From Paracoccus benzoatiresistens (lineage in GTDB: Bacteria > Pseudomonadota > Alphaproteobacteria > Rhodobacterales > Rhodobacteraceae), in assembly GCF_026913015.1 (NCBI RefSeq), contig NZ_JAPTYD010000004.1:124001-188000 (forward strand): a stretch of 64,000 bases of DNA, written 5' to 3'. Shown here piece after piece: positions 36,016 through 45,057 of the stretch. Each line of letters starts with the position of its first letter. Position 1 is the stretch's first letter. The notes beneath the pieces were generated by a model that was given only the letters and a program-made list of their open reading frames with translations, did not search any database and was not told the origin of the DNA. The position numbers were made by a program, and so were the translations under genes.

Positions 36016-36840
36016 TCATAGCGGCTCGAGGATCCGGTCGCGATGCAGGCGGGTTGCCTCGGTTGTTATCGGACTGTGGCTCACCGCGCGCACGATGGTG
36101 ACGGTGCCAGTGCCGATCACGCGCGTCGAGCCGTCGCCGAAGCGGACGAACCCGGTATCCTCGTCGATGCCGATGCCGATCAGGTCCGGGTGCCTCTCGA
36201 TCGCGCGGGTCAGGCGCTGCAAACGTCCGCGCTGGCTGAAATGCTGGTCGATGATGGCTTCGGGCCACAGACCCAGTCCGCGCGCCAGGATCGGATGTCG
36301 CGTTCCGGCGGCATCGCGGCGCGAGGTTTCGATCATGATGTGGGACATGATGCTCGCGCCCGCACTGGTGCCGGCGATGATGCCCCTTCTGGCCGCGAAG
36401 CGCAGGCGGATGTCTTCGACCAGCCCCGCCTGGCGCAGGGCGTTCGCCAGCCGCCCCTGACGGCCACCGGACATCCAGATGATGTCGGCGCCCGCGATCT
36501 GCGCCCGGGCTTGATCGATCCGCGAGAGGTCCAGCCCCTCGACACCATCCGCACCCGATTCAGCGAACAGCTTGCGGCTGTCTTCGACCGCGCCCTCGAG
36601 ATCCGCGGCAGGAGCCGCCTGCGGTATGACCAGGATCCTTGGCGCAGGCCTTCCGTAAAGCTGCAGGACGTCGGCATATATCCCGGCCTTAGCCCCGCCG
36701 CCGATGGCGACCAGCGCGCCGTCGGCCCGCGGCTGGCTACCTGCCCATGCAGGCAGCGCGGCGGCGGCGGCGAAGAGCCGCAAGAGCATGCGCCGGCCGA
36801 TCAGAGCCCCGGCTAGCCTATTTTGAAATGTCCACGCCAT
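36016..36840 (-). CDS. Cyanophycinase-like serine peptidase (family S51), exported
   Basis: Protein of about 274 residues. The N-terminus has a Tat-like or Sec-type export signal (GRRMLLRLFAAAAALPAWAGS), then the S51 core: LVAIGGGAKAGIYADVLQ, DIIWMSGGRQGRLANALR, the nucleophile motif GTSAGASIMSH (Ser in the middle), DQHFSQRGRLQRL, and GIGIDEDTGFV. This is the cyanophycinase pattern, an enzyme that releases beta-Asp-Arg dipeptides or alpha-aspartyl peptides. Start ATG 36840 (GGGAGAGC upstream) is preferred; ATG 36789 is possible. Monocistronic. A cyanophycin-synthetase-like gene is at 47875-49782, 11 kb away. Confidence 0.85.
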   Translation of the reverse strand: MAWTFQNRLAGALIGRRMLLRLFAAAAALPAWAGSQPRADGALVAIGGGAKAGIYADVLQLYGRPAPRILVIPQAAPAADLEGAVEDSRKLFAESGADGVEGLDLSRIDQARAQIAGADIIWMSGGRQGRLANALRQAGLVEDIRLRFAARRGIIAGTSAGASIMSHIMIETSRRDAAGTRHPILARGLGLWPEAIIDQHFSQRGRLQRLTRAIERHPDLIGIGIDEDTGFVRFGDGSTRVIGTGTVTIVRAVSHSPITTEATRLHRDRILEPL

Positions 36841-37181
36841 GCCATGCTCTCCCGGTGTCCGGCGCCTGTGTCCTCGGCCCGACACGATGGGAGTCGGGTT
36901 TCAATCTCCACTGTAGCACGGGTCTGGGTGCTATGGCTGGCCCCTCTTGGAAGGGGCAGCGTCAGTGGAAAAGCGTTATCGAACCAGCCTGCGTCTGCAA
37001 CCCTGCGGCACTGGACTGTCGGACAGCCGCCGGTGGGGCCAGGCTTCAGCGCGTGCTGTGCAAGCAGCCTTCGAACCCCTGCCATCAGGACTGGGTCACG
37101 CCCCCGCATCCAGCCACGCCGCGAGCGAAACCATGTCGGCAAATCGCGCGGATTGCCTTCTGCTGGCCGCCGGACGCCCTG
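36841..37181. other. Intergenic stretch, no gene seen
   Basis: 341 bases. Open frames across it translate to low-credibility sequence with motifs typical of non-coding GC-rich spacer. A small inverted repeat GCCCCT/AGGGGC lies at 36940-36957. The promoter of the cyanophycinase-like gene must start here. Confidence 0.4.
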
Positions 37182-37778
37182 TCAGAACCGCATGCGGATG
37201 CCGAAAACATTCGCATTGCTCGCGCCCTTCATGTTGCCTAGCGTCCTCCACGCGCCGGACCGATGGTGCAGCCGCCAGAAAAAGCTGTAACGCGACTGCG
37301 GGGACAGTTTGAAATCAATTTCGGGGCTGAAGTAGAAGACAAGACTTGCATCGCCCTCGTATTTTTCCTCCAGCCGCTCTTCGCGACCGGCATGTATCGC
37401 ATCGACATGGCTCAGGCCGATCACGATCGAGGGCGAGAAGAACAGATTTTCGGCCAGATGGATGTCCTCGACGCGCGCGACCAGTCCCGCCCAGATCTCG
37501 GCCGTGGAATCATCGCCGTAACGCTTGGCCGCGCCCAGTTCATAGCCGATGTCGATGCGGCGGGCACGAAGGAAGAAATCCTGATAACCCAGGCCGGTGA
37601 TGTAATTGTCTTCGTAATCACCGCCCAGGACATTCAGGCTTTGGCCAATGTCTTCGTCCATCATCCGGCCGGTGAAAACGAAGATATTGCGTTCATGCAG
37701 TTGCTTTTCTTCTTGCGCTGAAAGGGGCTGGGCCATGATCAGGCACAACGCCGCGCCTGCAAGTTTCAGCTTTTTCAT
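37182..37778 (-). CDS. Outer-membrane beta-barrel protein (possibly PagL-like lipid A deacylase)
   Basis: Exported protein of 198 residues: signal peptide MKKLKLAGAALCLIMAQPLSAQ, then alternating strands rich in aromatic girdle residues (RNIFVFTGRMM; NYITGLGYQDFFLRARRIDIGYEL; SLVFYFSPEIDFKLS; YSFFWRLHHRSGAWRTL) and a terminal Phe (GIRMRF), as in small outer-membrane barrels. The HHRSGA segment near the C-terminus could be a PagL-like His-Ser site, but that is tentative. Start ATG 37778 follows GAGGTGG. Isolated gene. Confidence 0.65.
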   Translation of the reverse strand: MKKLKLAGAALCLIMAQPLSAQEEKQLHERNIFVFTGRMMDEDIGQSLNVLGGDYEDNYITGLGYQDFFLRARRIDIGYELGAAKRYGDDSTAEIWAGLVARVEDIHLAENLFFSPSIVIGLSHVDAIHAGREERLEEKYEGDASLVFYFSPEIDFKLSPQSRYSFFWRLHHRSGAWRTLGNMKGASNANVFGIRMRF

Positions 37779-38094
37779 TCGCTGCCACCTCAACCATGTA
37801 CCAGGCCAGAGTGAGGCATTTCGGGCCGGCGCTCAATTATATTGAGCGTTCCGCCGTAAATTCCGAAGTCGTCCTACTCGCACCGACGTGCAACGGGGTC
37901 TTATGTCATCGATGGGAAAGCCAATCCTTGATGGGAACAGGCATTTCGGGACTTGCGCCGCGTCCCGACCTCTTCCGCAAGGCTCCTCAAGGAGCGGCGG
38001 GGCGGCTGCGCGTCGGATCGTCGAACAAAGAGCAAGTGACGGAACATACCACTGTCTTGGTGGTTTTGCATGATATGCAAGGAGGAGATCGAGG
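37779..38094. other. Intergenic stretch, no gene seen
   Basis: 316 bases with no supported coding frame. Parts are AT-rich (37825-37860) and probably carry the promoter of the barrel-protein gene on the minus strand. Confidence 0.35.
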
Positions 38095-38208
38095 ATGGAA
38101 CGCAGTGTCCCTTTTGCTTTGCGCGCCAGGGCTGCTGTCATGCCTGCCGCCGGGATGAGCGTTGCGCGGGGCGGTAGGACCAACAGGTCGGTTTCCCGAG
38201 GTCCTTAG
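38095..38208 (+). pseudogene. Remnant of a DUF4142 gene 5' end
   Basis: The start MERSVPFALRARAAVMPAAG parallels MERRTLFAAGALAAVMP of the DUF4142 gene at 11260, and the leader AGGAGATCGAGG-ATGGAACG matches AGGAGATCAAGG-ATGGAACG there at all but one base. The frame runs only 37 codons to a TAG and none of the DUF4142 helices follow. I read it as the beginning of a duplicated gene whose body has been lost. Confidence 0.55.
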
Positions 38209-38454
38209 CAGATCCCTGCAGCCGACAGATGAGCGCGCCATCCATGTCCGTCCCGGCGCTCCCGATATCGTTGCTACTGTTCCTGTGACCTTTTTTTGAA
38301 CAACCAGCAGACCTGGCGACTACTCGTGCACCATTACAGCGCATGGGGGGCCCAGGGCAGCAATACGATAGGATGTCTCCGCTCTGGCGGGACAACAGCA
38401 TTCTGGAATGAACGCGATGGTGCTTGGCCCGTCATTGCGGAAGGAACATTGAAC

Positions 38455-38988
38455 ATGACCATCGAGACGATGCTGAATGGAGTTACAGTTCTGGTGGTGG
38501 AGGATGACTTCCACCTTGCCACCTGCACGTCTGACGCCCTGCGCAAGGCGGGCGCCGAGGTGCTGGGTCCGGTTGCTCGAGAGGACCAGGCCCTTTCCCT
38601 GATCGCCGGCCAGGTGCCCTCGTGCGCGATCGTCGACATCAACCTTGGCGAGGGTGCACGGTTCAAGATCGCGGACGCCCTGAAGGCCAGGGGCGTGCCC
38701 TTCATGTTCATGACCGGCTATGACGACGTGATGATTCCGGACCGCTTCAACGACGTCGGCCGCATGCGAAAGCCTTCTGGCTTCCGCTTGGCGGTTCAAG
38801 CAGCCGCCCAGATGTGCAGCGGGCAACCCGGGCACCCCTGCCTGCAGGCCGGGGCGCTCGAATACATCGCCCTTTCCCCCACCAGGAAGCGAACGCCCAT
38901 CGAGGGTGCCGTGCCGGTCGCGGCCAACGCCGGGCATATCCCTGCCGACGAACTGGGGCGGGGTGGTCCGCAGCATGCCAGGGCCTGA
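38455..38988 (+). CDS. Receiver-only response regulator
   Basis: CheY-like receiver of 177 residues: acidic pair VVEDDFHLA (about residues 15-17), phospho-acceptor Asp in CAIVDINLGEG (about 63), switch Thr in FMTGYDD and Lys in MRKPSG. The GxP-and-TGYD style is that of regulators paired with HWE kinases in Rhodobacterales. About 55 C-terminal residues have no recognised fold. It precedes an M42 peptidase and an HWE kinase on the same strand. A relative is at 62608-62994, also next to an HWE kinase. Confidence 0.85.
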   Translation: MTIETMLNGVTVLVVEDDFHLATCTSDALRKAGAEVLGPVAREDQALSLIAGQVPSCAIVDINLGEGARFKIADALKARGVPFMFMTGYDDVMIPDRFNDVGRMRKPSGFRLAVQAAAQMCSGQPGHPCLQAGALEYIALSPTRKRTPIEGAVPVAANAGHIPADELGRGGPQHARA

Positions 38989-39121
38989 CAGCCGGGGCGG
39001 GTCGGACAGGCTGCGACAGCATGCTTCGTGAAAACGGCAGGGCGGCGGTTGAACGACGGCATGCCCTGGAACATCGCCGGCACCCGAGGGTTCGGCAGGT
39101 GCCAAAGGGAGCTTACCATAC

Positions 39122-40189
39122 ATGGACGATCAGGCGCTTGAGCTTTTGAAGGCCTTTGTTTCCACCCCATCGCCCAGCGGCTTCGAGCAGCCTGTGGCGA
39201 GGCTCTATCGCGACTATGTGCAGCCCTTCGCGCACAAGGTGACGACCGACATCATGGGCAATGTCAGCGCCGCCATCAATCCGGATGCGGCGATCCGCTT
39301 CATGTATGCCGGCCACATGGACGAGATCGGCTTCATCGTCCATCACATCGACGAGAACGGCTTTCTGTTCTTCAGCACCATCGGCGGCACCGATGTCGCG
39401 ACCGAGATCGGCCAGCGGGTGCTGGTCCACGGGCATGAAAGCGTGCCCGGGGTGATCGGGCGCAAGGCGATCCAGGCCTTCCATTCCAGCGATTTCAGCC
39501 AGACGCCCTCGCTCAAGGATCTGTGGATCGACATCGGCGCCGCCTCGCGCGAGGAGGCCGAGAAGGTGGTCGAGGTCGGCAGCCCCGTGACCATCGACGC
39601 CGGGTTCAGCTTGCTGGGCGACAGACTGGCGGTCGGGCGGGCTTTCGACAACAAGGTTGGGCTGATGATCGGCGCCGAACTGGTGCGCCGCCTGTCCCAG
39701 GACGGCGACCTGCATCCCGATGTGGGCTTCTACCTCCTCGGCACGGTGCAGGAGGAGATCGGCTCGCGCGGGGCCCGGACGGCGGGGTTCAACCTCGCGC
39801 CCCGGACGGCGCTTGCCATCGACATGGGGGTCGCCATGGATTATCCGCGCGCCCGTCCCGAGGATCAGGGCAAGCTGGACCTGGGCAAGGGTCCCGGCAT
39901 CTCGCAGGGCGCCAACACAAACCCCGTCATGTACGACCTGCTGATCTCGACTGCCAAGGAGAATGGCATCCCCTATCAGCGACAGGCGACCGGCGGCAAA
40001 AGCCCCACGGATGCACGCGTGGTCCAGGAACTGCACGGCGGCGTGGCCACGGCGGTGATTTCCGTGCCCCTGCGCTACATGCACACGCCCTCCGAGGTGG
40101 TGTGCCTCGACGACATTCAGGCGACGATCGACCTGGTCCATGGATACTGCCGCCGCTTGCGCCCTGACATCGACTTCACCCCGATGTAG
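39122..40189 (+). CDS. M42 family metallo-aminopeptidase
   Basis: Cytoplasmic zinc or cobalt aminopeptidase of 355 residues. Metal and catalytic motifs: MYAGHMDEIGFIV (His, Asp), VGRAFDNKVGLMIG (Asp), TVQEEIGSRGA (Glu pair), AIDMGVAMD (Asp), and VISVPLRYMHTPSEVV (His), all as in the glutamyl/deblocking aminopeptidase group. The opening LLKAFVSTPSPSGFEQPV is also typical. Start ATG 39122 has weak AGGGAGCTTACC upstream. It forms dodecameric shells in known members and degrades peptides. Confidence 0.93.
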   Translation: MDDQALELLKAFVSTPSPSGFEQPVARLYRDYVQPFAHKVTTDIMGNVSAAINPDAAIRFMYAGHMDEIGFIVHHIDENGFLFFSTIGGTDVATEIGQRVLVHGHESVPGVIGRKAIQAFHSSDFSQTPSLKDLWIDIGAASREEAEKVVEVGSPVTIDAGFSLLGDRLAVGRAFDNKVGLMIGAELVRRLSQDGDLHPDVGFYLLGTVQEEIGSRGARTAGFNLAPRTALAIDMGVAMDYPRARPEDQGKLDLGKGPGISQGANTNPVMYDLLISTAKENGIPYQRQATGGKSPTDARVVQELHGGVATAVISVPLRYMHTPSEVVCLDDIQATIDLVHGYCRRLRPDIDFTPM

Positions 40190-40385
40190 GAATGTTTCAC
40201 GCTGGCTTGGGAAAGCCGGCAGCCTCATGGATCAAGGGGTGGTATCAGGCAGACAGATTTTTGGGGCGCACCTTGTCAACTAAGCCATCGGCTGTGGAAA
40301 ACGGCTCCCAGCACATTGCCGCAGGAGCATCGCGCGTTGCGCCTTGTTCGCTTTCATGGCGCCCGAGGATCGCGAGGGTCGGGCC

Positions 40386-43300
40386 ATGGCGCTGAGCGAT
40401 GCTGCCCTGCACTGGCCCCCCGGCGAGGGCGAGATGGCCCGCCGCATCCGCGAGCAGGACTGGACGGCAACGCCTCTGGGTCCGGTCAGGTATTGGCCAC
40501 AGGGCCTCCGCGCCGTTGTGGACTTGGTGCTCGGCTCGGGCTTTCCCATGGTGGCGCTCTGGGGGCCGGAACTGGTCCAGATCTACAATGATGGCTTCCG
40601 GCTGATCATGGGCGAGAAGCACCCCGCGGGACTTGGCCAGCCCGCGAAGGCATGCTGGCCCGAGGCCTGGCACCTCAACGCCCCGATCTATGACCGGGTC
40701 TGGACAGGCGAAAGCGTGACCTACGAGGACGCGCTTTATCCCATTACCCGGCATGGCGCGCTTGTGAACGCCTGGTTCACCCTTTCCTACAGCCCGCTTC
40801 GCGACAAGGCCGGCGCCGTGGCAGGTGTGCTTGTCACCGTTGTGGAAGTGACGAACCGAGTCCTGGCACAACGAAAGCAGCGTGTCACGGCGTCCGCGCT
40901 CCGCAAGAGCGAGGCGCGGCAGGCGTTTCTGCTTGCCCTGGGTGACGCCCTGCGCGCCCAGTCCAGCACAAGCGGCGTGATCAAGACCGCGGCCCGCCTG
41001 CTGGGCGAACACCTTGCCGCGTCGCGGATCGTGTTCGCGGAGTTCGATGAAGCAAAGGGCGTGGCGGACATCTTCCACGGATGGTTTGCCGATGGTGCGG
41101 AGCCCTCTCCGGCAGTCATGCGGCTTGAGGATTACGAGGGGCCGATCCTGGACGACCTGCGCGCGGGCCGGGTCGTGCGGATCGGGGATACGCGCGATCC
41201 CGCCCCCGGACGCCGCGACCTTCCCGCCATTGCGGAGGGCCAGGTGAGGGCGCTGCTCAGCGTGCCCCTTGTGCTTGGCGGCAGGCTGGTGATGAACCTG
41301 TCCGTTCACCAGTACGCCCCGCGCGCCTGGACCAGCGATGAGGTCGCCCTGGCGCAGGAGGTTGCCGAGCGGCTCTGGGCCGATCTCGTGCGTGCGCGCA
41401 CGGAAGCGGCGCTGCGCCAAAGCGAAACGTGTTTCCGCGCCCTGCTCACGGCCGGGTCCTACATGATCTACCGCATGAACCCGGACTGGACCCGGATGTT
41501 TGCGCTTCAGGGCAACGGCATACTCGCCGACACGGGTGAACCCTTCACGGCCTGGGTGGACAAGTATCTCCTGCCCGAGGACAGACCCCTTGTACTCGGC
41601 CGGATCGACGAGGCGATCCGCACCAGGTCGGTGTTCGAGTTGGAGCACCGCGTGTGGCAGGCCGACGGCAGCGTGGGGTGGGTTCTTTCCCGGGCCGTGC
41701 CGATCCTGGGCGACAGCGGCGAAATCCTTGAATGGTTCGGCGCCGGCAGCGACGTCACCGCACGGCGCAGGATGGAGGAGCGGCTGCGAGAGGCAGAGGA
41801 AAGTCATCGCATCGAGCTTGAGCAACAGATCAAGGAGCGCACGGCCGAACTCAAGGAAAGCCGCGATCTTCTCCAGGCCACCATGGACAGCTCAACCGAC
41901 ATGATCCAGGTGTTCAAGGCCGTCCGCGACGAAACCGGCGCAATCGTCGATTTCCGATGGGTGCTGAACAATCACACGTTCGAAAGCCGCTCTGGCAGGA
42001 TCGAGGGCGAAAGCCTTCTTGAACGCAATCCGGGCGTGGTTGCCGAGGGCATCTTCGATACCTTCAAGCGTGTGACCGAAACCGGCACGCCCGAGCACGC
42101 TGAAGGCCACTACAGGCACGAGGAATACGATGGCTGGTTTCTTCACTCTGTCGTGAAGCTTGGCGACGGGGTTGCCACCACCACCAAGGAGATCACCGAC
42201 TGGAAGGCTGCCCAGGCAGAAGTCCTGCGCCTCAGGGACGAGGTTGCGCAGGCCCAGTTGCGGGAAAGCCAGAACGCGCTGCAGGAAAGCGAGTCGCGAT
42301 TTCGCACCATCGTGGAGGCGGCGCGGGACTATGCGATCTTCACCACCGATCCCGAGGGGCGGATCGAAACCTGGCCTCCGGGCGCGCAGGCCGTCTTCGG
42401 CTGGAGCCCGGAGGAGGCGATAGGCCAGCCGATGGACATCACCTTCACGCCCGAGGACCGGGAAACGGGTGAGCCCGCGAAAGAGCGGCAGGATGCACGC
42501 GAAACCGGCCAAGCGCCGAACGTGCGCTGGCATCAGCGTCGGGACGGCACGCGCGTGTTCATCGAGGGGATGGCCCGGCCTCTGCTGGACGCAGCCGGGA
42601 CCCTGACGGGCTTCCTGAAGGCTGGCCAGGATGTGACTGCCCGGCGTGCCACCCAGGCGGCGCTGCGTGAAAGCGAGCGGCGTTTCCGCTCCCTGGCAGA
42701 GGGCATTCCGCAACTGGTCTGGCGCGCCGCGGGTCACGGGTATTGGACCTGGGCCAGTCCGCAATGGACCGCCTTCACCGGCCAGCCGGAACAAGACAGC
42801 CATGGCTGGGGCTGGCTGGACCCGGTCCATCCCGACGACCGGGAAAGCGCCCGGGCGGCATGGGAGCGTTCGAAGGACACCGACTCCTTCGCGTCGGATT
42901 ATCGGCTCCGGGAGGCCGCCACGGGCGAGTATCGCTGGTTCCAGACCCGCGCCACGCCGGTGCGGGACGAGGCGGGTCAGGTCGTGGAATGGCTCGGCAC
43001 CTCCACCGACGTGCAGGATCTGCGGGAACTGCAGGAACGTCAGGGCGTGCTTGTGGCCGAGCTTCAGCATCGCACGAGAAACCTCATGGCCGTGGTGAAT
43101 GCGGTCACCCAGAAGACACTCAGGGGCTCTGCTTCGCTCGAGGACTTCGAGGAGCGAATCCTGGACCGACTGGGGGCGCTGAACCGGGTCAACGGCCTTC
43201 TTTCGCGCCTGCACCACGGCGACCGCGTCAGCTTCGACGATCTTATCCGGACCGAACTGCTTGGGCGCGGGATCGTGATCGGCGACGGCGCGCACCCGCA

Positions 43301-43709
43301 GGTCCGGCTCGAGGGACCAGGCGGCCTGCGGCTTCGTTCGTCGACGGTGCAGACACTGGCCCTCGGTCTTCACGAGCTTGCCACGAATGCCCTGAAGCAT
43401 GGGGCGCTGTCCCGCGCCGAGGGGCGGCTCGAGGTGGCCTGGTCCGTGGTGCCCGACGAGAAGGGCGAGCGGCGGCTGAGGGTCGAGTGGCAGGAAAGCG
43501 GAGTGCGGGTGGGCCACCCCGATCCCATGCCCGGCGACACATCCCCCCCGCCGCCACGCCATCGCGGATACGGCCGTGAGCTTATCGAGAAGGCCCTGCC
43601 CTACCAGTTGAGAGCCGAGACCACCTACCTGCTTGGGCGGGATGGCCTGCATTGCACCATCACCTTGCCGCTTTCCTCGACCGTGGACAAGCGCGGCCTC
43701 CTTTCATGA
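40386..43709 (+). CDS. Multi-PAS/GAF hybrid-input sensor histidine kinase, HWE family
   Basis: Soluble kinase of about 1107 residues (ATG 40386 chosen; the frame is open from TTG 40344). Order: N-terminal PAS-like domain (ARRIREQDWTATPLGPVRYWPQGL), a GAF domain (LLGEHLAASRIVFAEFD; RALLSVPLVLGGRLVMNLSV), four further PAS domains, a coiled segment (RIELEQQIKERTAELKESRDLL), then the HWE transmitter with phospho-His in VAELQHRTRNLMAVV, N-box HELATNALKHGAL and the W-x-E element in RVEWQESGV. It has no membrane segment. Strongly related to the interrupted kinase at 59750-62615. Expected partner: the receiver at 38455. Confidence 0.9.
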   Translation: MALSDAALHWPPGEGEMARRIREQDWTATPLGPVRYWPQGLRAVVDLVLGSGFPMVALWGPELVQIYNDGFRLIMGEKHPAGLGQPAKACWPEAWHLNAPIYDRVWTGESVTYEDALYPITRHGALVNAWFTLSYSPLRDKAGAVAGVLVTVVEVTNRVLAQRKQRVTASALRKSEARQAFLLALGDALRAQSSTSGVIKTAARLLGEHLAASRIVFAEFDEAKGVADIFHGWFADGAEPSPAVMRLEDYEGPILDDLRAGRVVRIGDTRDPAPGRRDLPAIAEGQVRALLSVPLVLGGRLVMNLSVHQYAPRAWTSDEVALAQEVAERLWADLVRARTEAALRQSETCFRALLTAGSYMIYRMNPDWTRMFALQGNGILADTGEPFTAWVDKYLLPEDRPLVLGRIDEAIRTRSVFELEHRVWQADGSVGWVLSRAVPILGDSGEILEWFGAGSDVTARRRMEERLREAEESHRIELEQQIKERTAELKESRDLLQATMDSSTDMIQVFKAVRDETGAIVDFRWVLNNHTFESRSGRIEGESLLERNPGVVAEGIFDTFKRVTETGTPEHAEGHYRHEEYDGWFLHSVVKLGDGVATTTKEITDWKAAQAEVLRLRDEVAQAQLRESQNALQESESRFRTIVEAARDYAIFTTDPEGRIETWPPGAQAVFGWSPEEAIGQPMDITFTPEDRETGEPAKERQDARETGQAPNVRWHQRRDGTRVFIEGMARPLLDAAGTLTGFLKAGQDVTARRATQAALRESERRFRSLAEGIPQLVWRAAGHGYWTWASPQWTAFTGQPEQDSHGWGWLDPVHPDDRESARAAWERSKDTDSFASDYRLREAATGEYRWFQTRATPVRDEAGQVVEWLGTSTDVQDLRELQERQGVLVAELQHRTRNLMAVVNAVTQKTLRGSASLEDFEERILDRLGALNRVNGLLSRLHHGDRVSFDDLIRTELLGRGIVIGDGAHPQVRLEGPGGLRLRSSTVQTLALGLHELATNALKHGALSRAEGRLEVAWSVVPDEKGERRLRVEWQESGVRVGHPDPMPGDTSPPPPRHRGYGRELIEKALPYQLRAETTYLLGRDGLHCTITLPLSSTVDKRGLLS

Positions 43710-43892
43710 CGGGCCCCGGGGCCGCGATAGGTCCCTCGCCTTTCGAGGTGGAGGGGCACCCCGTCCCGGCCCGCGCAATCAAGCAAACGTGGCGGCGACC
43801 CGGCTGGAGAACGCCCGCCCGATCGGATAAGCACCGGACGGAAGCTGCGGCGCCTTGCGTGGTGCAGCGGGAATGAAACGGAAAGGCCATGC

Positions 43893-44984
43893 ATGTTCGT
43901 CACCTCGGCACCGGCGCTTGAGCTCGAGCACGTGTCGCGCCATTTCGATGGCAGAGCCGTCCTGTCGGACATTTCCCTTGCGATAGCGCCCGGCAAGATC
44001 ACCTGCCTGCTGGGCCAGTCGGGTTGCGGCAAGTCGACCCTGCTGCGGATCATCTCCGGAGTGGATCGCCCCGAGCCTGGCGGCCGCATCCGCGTGGCCG
44101 GAACCGAGCTTGTCGGCCCCGGCCGCTTCGTCGAACCCGAGGACCGCCGGATCGGGTTCATGTTCCAGGATTATGCCCTGTTTCCCCATCTGAGCGTGGC
44201 CGAGAACCTGGCATTCGGCCTGCGCCACCTGCCCAAGGCCGCTCAGCGCGCGCGCGTGGCCGAGGTGGTCGAGCGGATCGGCCTGGCTCATCTGCTGGAC
44301 CGTTATCCCCATTCGCTGTCGGGCGGCGAACAGCAGCGCGTGGCCCTGGCCCGCGCACTGGCCCCGCAGCCGGCGATCCTCTTGATGGATGAGCCCTTCT
44401 CGAACCTGGACCAGGGACTGCGGGAACGGGTGCGCCGGGAAACGGTCGACATCCTGCGCCGGACCGCGACCACCGCCATCATCGTCACCCACGACCCGCA
44501 AGAAGCGCTGTCCATGGGTGACATGATCGTGCTGATGCGCGCGGGCCGGATCGAGCAGGTGGGCAACCCGTTCGAGATCTATGACCGCCCCTGTTCGGCC
44601 TATGCAGCGGAATTCATGGGCCCCTGCAACCGCCTGACGGGCATCTGGTCCAAGGGCCGGATCGAGACGCCCATCGGCACCTTTCCGGCCGATCTGGATC
44701 TGCCCGACGGGGCGCTGGCCCTGGCCTGCATCCGCCCTCAGGCCCTGTCCATCGGACCCGACGGTCAGGGGATTTCCGCCCGGGTCATGGCAAAGACCTT
44801 TACAGGGGAAAGCGAACAGATCGACATCATGGTCCATCCGCTGGCCCAAACCTTGAGGATGCATTCCCATGTCCGTATCCCCATGGGCATCGGCGAAAAG
44901 GTCAGCCTTCAACTGAACGGCGCCCAGATCCATGTCTTTCCCGAGACGCCCGAGGTCAACGGCCATCCGGCGGCAGATAGTTGA
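43893..44984 (+). CDS. fbpC: Iron(III) ABC transporter ATP-binding protein
   Basis: ATPase of 363 residues, FbpC type. Walker A GQSGCGKST (about residues 46-54), Q-loop MFQDYALFPHL, signature LSGGEQQRVALARAL, Walker B ILLMDEPFSNLD and H-loop IVTHDPQEALSMGD. The C-terminal regulatory part (ALACIRPQALSI) fits iron and polyamine importers. First of a three-gene ferric importer (ATPase, binding protein, permease). Confidence 0.9.
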   Translation: MFVTSAPALELEHVSRHFDGRAVLSDISLAIAPGKITCLLGQSGCGKSTLLRIISGVDRPEPGGRIRVAGTELVGPGRFVEPEDRRIGFMFQDYALFPHLSVAENLAFGLRHLPKAAQRARVAEVVERIGLAHLLDRYPHSLSGGEQQRVALARALAPQPAILLMDEPFSNLDQGLRERVRRETVDILRRTATTAIIVTHDPQEALSMGDMIVLMRAGRIEQVGNPFEIYDRPCSAYAAEFMGPCNRLTGIWSKGRIETPIGTFPADLDLPDGALALACIRPQALSIGPDGQGISARVMAKTFTGESEQIDIMVHPLAQTLRMHSHVRIPMGIGEKVSLQLNGAQIHVFPETPEVNGHPAADS

Positions 44985-45057
44985 CGAAAACACTAGACTA
45001 ACCCGTGCCGGTTGAAGTATGACCCGGACAGCCACTCAAAGGCTCTGGGAGATAATT

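Noticed and set aside
36813-37142. A 109-codon minus-strand frame upstream of the cyanophycinase-like gene
   Set aside because: Translation has no family likeness and contains spacer-like LTLPLPRG sequence; it overlaps the chosen start region of the real gene.
37182-37778. Confident assignment of the barrel protein as PagL
   Set aside because: Only a loose His-Ser segment and general barrel features are visible; the typical PagL catalytic context was not certain.
41892-43652. A 586-codon minus-strand frame under the HWE kinase
   Set aside because: The plus strand carries unmistakable PAS and HWE motifs throughout.
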